Of a DNA stretch of 14,179 nucleotides, positions 8,398 to 14,179 are shown in pieces. Source of the DNA: UBA1535 sp964371035 (GTDB lineage: Bacteria > Bacillota > Clostridia > Tissierellales > Sedimentibacteraceae). The position numbers were made by a program, and so were the translations under genes. The stretch's first letter is position 1. Each line of letters begins with the position of its first letter. Under the pieces are notes generated by a model. The model ran no database searches and had not been told where the DNA came from. It saw only the letters and a program-made list of their open reading frames with translations. The stretch covers positions 1-14,179 of the forward strand of contig CAYJLG010000049.1 of NCBI GenBank assembly GCA_964371035.1. The letters run 5' to 3'.

Positions 8398-9165
8398 ATG
8401 GGTACATCAAATATTTATTACGGACCAAGAGACAAAAATCATCTTATTCCAAATGACTATGACAATGAAAGTGATGATGAAAGTTTTGATAATCAATCGC
8501 TCAATTGGCAAATTGTCAAATCAAATATGTCTAAGTTTTTAAAAAGTGGTGGTAAGTATAGCTCTACTAGAAATATTGCAAGTCAATATATACAGGCCAT
8601 GGGTGGGTCAAAAATGGTAATCTCTAGATCAAATTCGGGAATTAGGGCGGGTTCGAATATAGTCAGTTTTTTTGAACACATTCTAAATGAAGGTATAGAA
8701 ACGACCCTTAATGATTTAAAGATAGAGTATGAAGGGAAGCCTGCAACAGAAATATTGTCTAAACTTGTTAATGTTTTGGCTCCAGATTCTGATACGAAAG
8801 AAGATGTTGCTGCAAGACAAGCAATGATGCTGGCTTTAGCAAAGATATTTAGTTATTTAGAAGAACATAATATGAATATAGATAAAATAAATGATATTTC
8901 GCCAACTCTAATAAGTAAAGTTGTGGTAGAATACATAAGTTCATATATCTGGATATCAATGATGGCGAATTTAGGAAGTCGTTTAGAAATATATATTTCT
9001 AACGCAAAAGATGCATACAATTTAGAGCTTGAATTTAAAAATATGATTATAAACATAGTGGAGATTGAATATAATAAAAATGAGAAAATTTTATCGTTAG
9101 AACCAAACTTAGCTATGAGTATGTTATATGAAAAATGTGTAAATGTTTTGGAGGTAATAATTTGA
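8398..9165 (+). CDS. qatB: QatB-like protein of the Qat anti-phage system
   Basis: The 255-residue product begins MGTSNIYYGPRDKNHLIP, matching the conserved QatB start (MGTS, then Y-x-GP, then L-x-P). An acidic stretch follows (about 20-33). The rest is helical with no enzymatic motif I can recognise and no membrane segment. The Gly2 exposed after methionine removal is the conserved feature of the family. Its partner is the QueC-like QatC; a link between that enzyme and the QatB N-terminus is plausible but is an inference here. Position also supports the call: 13 bases after the qatA frame and one base before the qatC ATG. AAGGGGTG precedes the ATG. The gene is intact, but with qatA and qatD damaged it may no longer function. 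Confidence 0.85.
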   Translation: MGTSNIYYGPRDKNHLIPNDYDNESDDESFDNQSLNWQIVKSNMSKFLKSGGKYSSTRNIASQYIQAMGGSKMVISRSNSGIRAGSNIVSFFEHILNEGIETTLNDLKIEYEGKPATEILSKLVNVLAPDSDTKEDVAARQAMMLALAKIFSYLEEHNMNIDKINDISPTLISKVVVEYISSYIWISMMANLGSRLEIYISNAKDAYNLELEFKNMIINIVEIEYNKNEKILSLEPNLAMSMLYEKCVNVLEVII

Positions 9166-9166
9166 A

Positions 9167-10447
9167 ATGATATTAAATTGCAAGTTTGATAAAAAAGATG
9201 ATTTTAAGCTGAAAGAAGAGAGTAAAACTATTGATTTTACAGATTACAAAACATTTGGATATACTTTTTGGAATAATGTGAATAAACTGCCTAATTGGTA
9301 TAGTTTACAAGCAATAGATTTGCTATATATTTCATTAGCAACTTTTGCTGCGGACAGATTGTTTTTAAGAAGTGATGCTAAGGATGGTTGGTGTAGGGAT
9401 ATTGAAATTTATCTTCCTATATTAAATTACGATAAGTTTATAGAAGCAAAACCTATTTTAGAAAAAATGTTGAATTTTTTAAGTGGCGATAAGTGGACGT
9501 TTTATTTTCGTAAACGTAAATTCACACCGATAGAAACAGCACAATTCATTAGATGGAAAAAAGATAAAACATCTGCTAAAGATTATGATTATGTTTGTAT
9601 GTTTTCTGGCGGATTAGATTCATTTATAGGAGCAATAGATTTGCTTGAAAAAAGTATGAGTAAAGTATTATTTATTAGTCATTATGGCGGTGGGAAGGGA
9701 ACAAAAGAATTTCAAGATTTATTAAAAAAAGAATTAATTGATAATTTTTCTTTAGAAAAAAGAGACTTTAATCAGTTTTTTGCTAAAGTGCCATCGGGTA
9801 TTGAAGAATCTACAAGAACACGTTCATTTATGTTTTTTACTCATGCGATTGTGATGGCATCGTGCTTTAATAAGAACATAAAATTAGTGATACCAGAAAA
9901 TGGATTCATATCTTTGAATATTCCTATGACTTATTCACGAATTGGCTCTAGTAGCACACGAACTACTCATCCACAATATATGAAACTATTACAAAAATTG
10001 ATTTGCATACTTGATTTATCAGTAACTCTTGTAAATCCATATCAGTATAAAACTAAAGGAGAGATGATTTCAAAATGTGCCAATCAAACTTTTCTTAAAC
10101 AAAATTTAAATAAAACTATGTCTTGCTCACACCCCGATATTGGACGAATGTTAGGAGAAAAAAAAGCGAAACATTGTGGGTATTGTTTACCTTGCGTAAT
10201 TCGTCAAGCAGCTATAAAGCGTGCAAAAGTTGAAGATAATTGCGTATATAGGAATAGCAATTTTTCAGGAGAGGGAGTTGCTAAAATAAATCTTAATTCT
10301 TATAGATTAGGTTTAGAAAAATTCGATTCAAAATATGCTTATTTAACTATTCAAATGAATGGATTGATAGAAAATAATTTTAAAGAACACACAGAACTTT
10401 ATATCCGAGGAATGAATGAAATTAAAGTTTATCTTGAGGGAATATAA
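9167..10447 (+). CDS. qatC: QatC, QueC-like PP-loop enzyme of the Qat anti-phage system
   Basis: QueC enzymes use ATP to adenylate a carboxylate and form the nitrile of the 7-deazaguanine preQ0; QatC is the defence paralogue. The product has 426 residues. The PP-loop SGGLDS is at 147-152 (after DYVCMF), and a zinc site of four cysteines is present: Cys320, then Cys337-x2-Cys340-x2-Cys343 in HCGYCLPC. An N-terminal extension of about 140 residues precedes the PP-loop and is absent from ordinary QueC, which is about 230 residues; that extension is expected for QatC. No queC, queD or queE neighbours are present, arguing against queuosine synthesis. GGAGG lies about twelve bases before the ATG, and the start nearly overlaps the qatB stop, so the two are co-translated. 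All key residues are intact. Confidence 0.9.
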   Translation: MILNCKFDKKDDFKLKEESKTIDFTDYKTFGYTFWNNVNKLPNWYSLQAIDLLYISLATFAADRLFLRSDAKDGWCRDIEIYLPILNYDKFIEAKPILEKMLNFLSGDKWTFYFRKRKFTPIETAQFIRWKKDKTSAKDYDYVCMFSGGLDSFIGAIDLLEKSMSKVLFISHYGGGKGTKEFQDLLKKELIDNFSLEKRDFNQFFAKVPSGIEESTRTRSFMFFTHAIVMASCFNKNIKLVIPENGFISLNIPMTYSRIGSSSTRTTHPQYMKLLQKLICILDLSVTLVNPYQYKTKGEMISKCANQTFLKQNLNKTMSCSHPDIGRMLGEKKAKHCGYCLPCVIRQAAIKRAKVEDNCVYRNSNFSGEGVAKINLNSYRLGLEKFDSKYAYLTIQMNGLIENNFKEHTELYIRGMNEIKVYLEGI

Positions 10448-10519
10448 TTGAAAGAATTTTTAATAGATTTACACCTGCATTTTGGTGAATATAAAGATTT
10501 TGATAAATTACTTAAGTAA
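10448..10519 (+). pseudogene. qatD: Stump of qatD, TatD-like DNase, truncated after 23 codons
   Basis: Immediately after the qatC stop, a TTG start, with GAGGGA upstream, opens a frame reading LKEFLIDLHLHFGEYKDFDK before TAA at 10517. The D-x-H-x-H at residues 7-11 is the metal-binding N-terminus of TatD-family metal-dependent DNases, the fourth protein of Qat. TatD proteins are about 260 residues, so more than 90 percent is gone. The remainder is not found beyond the insertion sequence that follows, so the loss involved a deletion, not a simple insertion. The start is fitted by position and motif, not by length. Confidence 0.8.
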
Positions 10520-10560
10520 TTAGAAAAAAATTGGACAGCCCTATGGAGTTGGACATCTTG

Positions 10561-10582
10561 TCTAGAATGTTCAAATTCTAGA
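10561..10582. repeat. Inverted repeat, 8-bp arms
   Basis: TCTAGAAT and ATTCTAGA flank GTTCAA. The repeat lies just after the possible insertion-sequence end and nine bases before the next stem-loop. It may belong to the insertion sequence. No function is assigned. Confidence 0.4.
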
Positions 10583-10590
10583 TTCGTTTT

Positions 10591-10629
10591 AAATGCACAA
10601 ACCTTGTAGTAATCAGGGTTTGTGCATTT
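10591..10629 (+). terminator. Stem-loop, possible intrinsic terminator
   Basis: A 16-base arm at 10591-10606 (AAATGCACAAACCTTG) pairs with 10614-10629 (15 of 16 positions complementary) around a seven-base loop, followed by CTTGTTTT. It lies between the plus-strand Qat operon and the minus-strand transposase, so it could end transcription of qat, or be part of the insertion sequence. The trailing T run is short. Confidence 0.55.
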
Positions 10630-10729
10630 CTTGTTTTAAACTGTGTCTAATTTGAAATTTATAAATAGCTAAAAAGTGAGTAATGAAAAAATAAAAATCA
10701 TATGTTTTGAACATAGTTGTTCAATTTTC

Positions 10730-11627
10730 TTAATAGTTGTGATGACTAAAGAATAGCTCTTCATAAGCATTTGGAGTTTTAAATCTAATACTCGAATGTG
10801 GACGTTCATTGTTGTAAAAATCAATGTAATGTTTAATAGAGTTATTAAAATCCTTAATCGAACGGTATTTGCTTCTATATAGTTATTCTTTTTTTTAAAG
10901 AAGAGAAAAATGATTCAATAACTGCATTATGTTGTGGACTACCAGAAGGAGAAAAAGATTGTTTTATATTATAACTGTTTAAAATTTTTCGAAAAGAATG
11001 AGAAGTATATTGTTTACCTCTATCACTATGAAAAATTAAATTTTCATTAGGTTTTCTATTTTTATATGCATCTCTAAATGTAGAAGTAACTAATTGAGTA
11101 CTATGATTTTTAGAAGTTTTACATGCAATAGCTTTCCTTGCATATAAATCGACAATAACACATATATAATAAAATTGGTTTTCATATTTGAAGTATGTAA
11201 TATCACTCACCCATATTTGGTTTGGCTTTTCTGCTTTGAATAGCATTCGAATTAAATCTTTTTTTCCTTCATTATTGTATTTAGCATAATTTTTTTTAGA
11301 ATCTGTTCGAATACTTTTGATATTCATTTCGTCCATAAGTTCTGCAACCATTTTATCACTAGTTGCAACACCACGACTTTCTAATACTGCTTTTATTTTT
11401 TTTGCACCATAAATCTGATTACTATCTTCATAGATTTCTAAAATTTGCTCTTGCAGTTTCTTTCTACGCTCTTTATAACTATTGTTTTGTTTTTTATTTC
11501 TAAGAATATGGTTATAAAATGTACTTCTAGGAATCCCTTCTTTTATTCAAATATCAGTTGCTGGCTCACCATTATAATATCGGCTGACAAAATAAAGTTT
11601 TTGATTGTCTGTATATTTTTTATTCAT
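10730..11627 (-). pseudogene. IS3-family DDE transposase, inactivated
   Basis: Reading from the ATG at 11627, with AGGAGG just upstream, gives an N-terminal helix-turn-helix segment, then an rve integrase core with catalytic Asp in WVSDITYF, Asp in FHSDRGKQYTS and Glu in NAVIESFFSSLKK, then the IS3 C-terminal YNNERPHSS. The intact product would be about 299 residues. Three lesions are visible: an in-frame TGA at 11549-11547 (codon 27), a one-base shift in the 8-base T run at 10889-10896, and a TAA at 10885-10883 in the shifted frame. After the last, the frame runs on to TAA at 10732-10730. The central piece alone (11351-10875) carries the DDE residues, but initiation there at an internal ATG is unlikely to make an active enzyme. 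No separate orfA is seen upstream. Confidence 0.88.
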
Positions 11628-11728
11628 AATCAAGTGCCTCCTATAATTATTTTAGCATTAAATAGGTGAATACAATAGAAGGTAAGAATTATGAGTATTA
11701 TCACATTTAAATAAAAACAAATAGATGT

Positions 11729-11776
11729 ATCGGAATTCATCTTGACTTGTCAAGAAATGTCAATTACAATAGAAGT
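11729..11776 (+). promoter_or_regulatory. Near-consensus sigma-A promoter with overlapping inverted repeat, copy 2
   Basis: The -35 TTGACT (11742-11747) and -10 TACAAT (11765-11770) are 17 bases apart. TTGAC-tt-GTCAA again covers the -35, with GTCAA in the spacer. It is 42/48 identical to 1634-1681, with every inverted-repeat base kept. It drives the 11919 gene after a leader of about 140 bases. The differences include a weaker -10. Confidence 0.72.
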
Positions 11777-11918
11777 AACTAATATATAGGTTTAATAATA
11801 GTTAAAACACCTATCACATTAAAATAAGATTAAATGCAAATTAAGTTATGTGATATTAATAGCTCAGAAATAATATTAAGAAAAAAGATTCTATGTAGAT
11901 AAAATAAAGGGAGATAAG

Positions 11919-13562
11919 ATGTCAAATTTAATATCATATTTAAACAATATTAAACAGCTAGAATATTTCGATCCTACTGAGAGTAGCGATTTTACATACT
12001 TAGGAGAAGTTAATGAGATTTTAGATAATTATAGTAATATTATAAATTATTTCACCACAAGTAATTTCGATGGAATTTCTTCGATAGATGATTTTATGGA
12101 TTATTTATGCTTAAAAAAAATAATTGTATTGGAAGAGTATTTATATAAATTGAAAAAAGAAGATGAGCGTAACAAGCTAACAAACTTGATTGCGTTTTCA
12201 AAATCACTTTATGATTTAATACAACAAGGAGTGATAATCAAATTTATCAACCTAAATTACGAAGTTTTACTATCTGATATAGATGACTACAAATATTTTG
12301 ATATAACTTATGAGTTTTGTCAAAAATATCAAAATGGAATGGGCGAAAAAATTTTGTTATACTTGATACACAATCATTCTTATAAAATTTTTTATGATTA
12401 TGATAAATTTCAAAAGAAAATAGAAAAAGAAATTACACTTTTTAAAATGCTTTTTTCTGAAGAAAATATAATATTAGAATTAGATGCTGGACATCAAGAG
12501 ATATTGGATATTATAATTTCGATAAAAATAAGAAAAAAAGATAGGCTATATAAAGAACTTAGCGATGCTGTTGATGCCATTGATAGTTATGGGGAAAAAA
12601 TATACCAAACGATTAATAAAGAAAATGTGTTATTTTTAGAAGGAAAAATAAGAATAATTTTTGAGTTTTTTGATAAGATTCAAGATGTCCGTGCAAATAA
12701 GTTTAATAAGTATTACAAAAATGTTGAGAAAATATTGATTGAATATATAAATGAATATGGGCAGAAAAGCACATATGAAATTCCTGTTAAGGAAGTGATT
12801 AAACATTTGAAAAATGAGAAAGTAGGAGTAAAGAAGTTAATAATGATTACGCACAGTATGAAAGATGATAAAGTAACAGCAATTTTAAATAAAAAACCTT
12901 CAAATAATACAAAGTTTTATGACTTGGCATCATCAAATATTTCAACAAGTGATTATTATACATTATCACATCAAGATTATTTAAATGTAATGATAAAAAT
13001 TGGAAGCGTTACTATAGATACGATTTTGTTAGATAAGAATATGTTTCAAGAAAGCCTAACTTGGTATTCACAATTGATTAATCATCTGTGCAATGCCATT
13101 GAGTGTGATAATAAAGCATTGATTGATGAATTTATCCTATTACATCAAATGCTACAAAATGTATATTTGGGATCTGATAAAGATAACGATATACTTCAGC
13201 AATCTTTATGTTACGGAACAGCTATTTTTATTTGCGCTTATATTGAAAAACTTCTTAGAACTGTTTATATGGAATTAAAAAAAGACAAAGAATACATATC
13301 AATTGAGAAACTCGCACTTGGACAATTACTATCTGATACCAATCAGCTTAATATAGAAATTTTTGGGAAGTATCAGCTAAATCATTTGAGGTATTTTTTA
13401 TTAACAGATGGGCAAGAACGAATAGGGTATAACTATAGGAACCGGTTAGCACATTGGAGAAATATAAGTGTTGATAGTCTAGATAGAATGTTAGTTGCAG
13501 AACTAATGTATTTGCTTACTAGTGTTATTAATAGCTTAGCGTGGTATTTTGCAAAAGAATAA
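11919..13562 (+). CDS. Large HEPN-domain protein, probable abortive-infection RNase
   Basis: The 547-residue protein is helical and acidic, with no membrane segment. Its C-terminal 90 residues carry NYRNRLAHWRN, where Arg507-Asn508 and His512 form the R-N-x3-H (R-x4-H) of HEPN ribonucleases, followed by helix VAELMYLLTSVINSLAWYF. The layout (long helical N-terminal region, a short C-terminal HEPN with RNxxAH) is like DUF4209-type or similar Abi proteins, so it likely cleaves RNA when infection is sensed. The N-terminal 440 residues, presumably a sensor or regulator, match nothing I recognise. GGGAG ends five bases before the ATG. It has its own promoter at 11742, with the same operator-like repeat as the reverse-transcriptase cluster, and is separated from the Qat genes by the insertion sequence. 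The RNase motif is seen; the defence role is inferred. Confidence 0.72.
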   Translation: MSNLISYLNNIKQLEYFDPTESSDFTYLGEVNEILDNYSNIINYFTTSNFDGISSIDDFMDYLCLKKIIVLEEYLYKLKKEDERNKLTNLIAFSKSLYDLIQQGVIIKFINLNYEVLLSDIDDYKYFDITYEFCQKYQNGMGEKILLYLIHNHSYKIFYDYDKFQKKIEKEITLFKMLFSEENIILELDAGHQEILDIIISIKIRKKDRLYKELSDAVDAIDSYGEKIYQTINKENVLFLEGKIRIIFEFFDKIQDVRANKFNKYYKNVEKILIEYINEYGQKSTYEIPVKEVIKHLKNEKVGVKKLIMITHSMKDDKVTAILNKKPSNNTKFYDLASSNISTSDYYTLSHQDYLNVMIKIGSVTIDTILLDKNMFQESLTWYSQLINHLCNAIECDNKALIDEFILLHQMLQNVYLGSDKDNDILQQSLCYGTAIFICAYIEKLLRTVYMELKKDKEYISIEKLALGQLLSDTNQLNIEIFGKYQLNHLRYFLLTDGQERIGYNYRNRLAHWRNISVDSLDRMLVAELMYLLTSVINSLAWYFAKE

Positions 13563-13830
13563 AGTGAAAAATAAGCAAATTAAATAATGGGATATAAAGA
13601 AGTTTTGTTAGTGAAGTAAAAAATCACTATCTTCAAAGTGCACTGTTTTGAATCAATAATTGAATTTAATTGTATTAAATGCTTATGTAGGTAGCGATAA
13701 AGATCAAGCAGCGTGAACTCAATTAACAAGTTAATATGCAGACAAAAAATCAAATAATGTATTGGTTGTGATTATTTAAACAATGCAGAGTATTCAAAAA
13801 ATATGATAGGGTTATAAGGAAGGTATATAG

Positions 13831-13944
13831 ATGCAAGATATTTTGAGCGGCGAAATAATTTTGAATTATGTTGACACAGGTTGTGCCAAAAACCTATATA
13901 GCAATGCATTTGCAAGAAAGTTAATCCACACTATTGAAGTGTGA
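13831..13944 (+). pseudogene. Small ORF of 37 codons, probably the start of a frameshifted gene
   Basis: AAGGAAGG ends seven bases before the ATG, a strong start. The peptide contains GEIILNYVDTG and SNAFARKLIHTIEV and then stops at 13942. In the +1 frame, the reading goes on from GAG at 13943 as ERKYIVDIKYYCGTERTHRIELEI and stays open to TAA at 14107. The joined text would be about 92 residues, and a one-base excess within GTGTGAG explains the break. The -KLIHTIEV- plus -IVDIKYYC- pattern faintly resembles the end of large serine recombinases, so it may be a recombinase-tail remnant, but this is weak. The last 20 codons overlap the hairpin at 14040, so the true end may be earlier. Confidence 0.5.
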
Positions 13945-14039
13945 GCGAAAATATATTGTTGATATAAAATACTATTGTGGAACAGAAAGAACTCATAGGA
14001 TAGAACTTGAAATCTGTAAACTCCGCCCTTCAGTACAAC

Positions 14040-14074
14040 AGGACAACCAGCAGATATATTCTGCTGGTTGTCCT
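14040..14074. terminator. Perfect 15-bp stem-loop, likely terminator
   Basis: AGGACAACCAGCAGA and TCTGCTGGTTGTCCT pair perfectly around the loop TATAT. It is by far the most GC-rich structure in this AT-rich window. The 3' flank, AATAGATTT, lacks a solid U tract, so termination is likely but not certain. It would end transcription from the 13831 ORF or mark the element's edge. Confidence 0.6.
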
Positions 14075-14179
14075 AATAGATTTAAAATAAATTTTGAATA
14101 TCTATAATATTAAATATTTATTGTAGCAATATAGTTGAATATTTTATTAATGATAGTTCGGTCCTATAAAATTTTAATA

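Larger units (their letters stand above)
10531..11640 (-). mobile_element. Decayed IS3-family insertion sequence, ends uncertain
   Basis: A minus-strand IS3-type transposase remnant is flanked on its 3' side by about 200 non-coding bases. TTGGACAGCCCTATGG at 10531 and the repeated TTGGACA at 10549 resemble IS3 subterminal motifs, and a second possible edge is ACTGTGTCTAATTTG near 10650. I cannot find a matching inverted repeat past the 5' end (around 11640), so the element is probably partial or its borders are eroded. It abuts the qatD stump and is the likely cause of that truncation. Borders are approximate. Confidence 0.5.

Noticed and set aside
9167..10447. Ordinary queC of queuosine synthesis
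   Set aside because: The long N-terminal extension, the qatA/qatB neighbours and the lack of queD and queE favour QatC.
11445..11669. Plus-strand ORF of 74 codons inside the insertion sequence
   Set aside because: It is antisense to the transposase reading frame, with low-complexity hydrophobic content and no ribosome binding site.

Overview
The window is strongly AT-rich. Its genes have clear GGAGG-type ribosome binding sites and some TTG starts, and it carries a large serine recombinase of the kind common on clostridial elements. This points to a low-GC Bacillota, probably a clostridial or related gut-type anaerobe; the lineage is an inference. The content is accessory DNA: a defence island on an integrated mobile element. 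No housekeeping gene, tRNA, rRNA or CRISPR array is visible.

Layout from left to right. (1) Bases 1-1541 are a large serine recombinase whose first codons lie off the left edge. (2) Bases 1647-6422 are a plus-strand cluster behind a near-consensus promoter: an unrecognised 250-residue protein with a possible PD-DxK nuclease motif, a reverse transcriptase of the UG/Abi defence type with a helical C-terminal half, an HNH-endonuclease-like protein with a large unknown tail, and a small HEPN-like protein. The gaps between these genes are long (103-318 bases), and two of them hold similar hairpin-forming stretches. (3) Bases 6622-10519 are a Qat-type anti-phage operon (qatA KAP ATPase, qatB, qatC QueC-like, qatD TatD-like). 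It appears broken: qatA has a one-base frameshift just after Walker B, and qatD stops after 23 codons. (4) Bases about 10531-11640 are a decayed IS3-family insertion sequence on the minus strand, abutting the qatD stump. (5) Bases 11742-13562 are a 547-residue protein with a C-terminal HEPN-type RNase motif, driven by a second copy of the promoter/operator found in front of the reverse-transcriptase cluster. (6) Bases 13563-14179 hold a small well-initiated ORF whose reading continues in another frame after one base shift, and a perfect 15-bp hairpin.

How it fits together: the recombinase probably moves the element, and the cargo is a stack of defence modules. The most interesting parts are the reverse-transcriptase neighbourhood with unassigned partners, and the 48-nt promoter/operator shared by two separate modules. 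The Qat locus looks like a system caught in decay, unless the one-base qatA lesion is a sequencing error.
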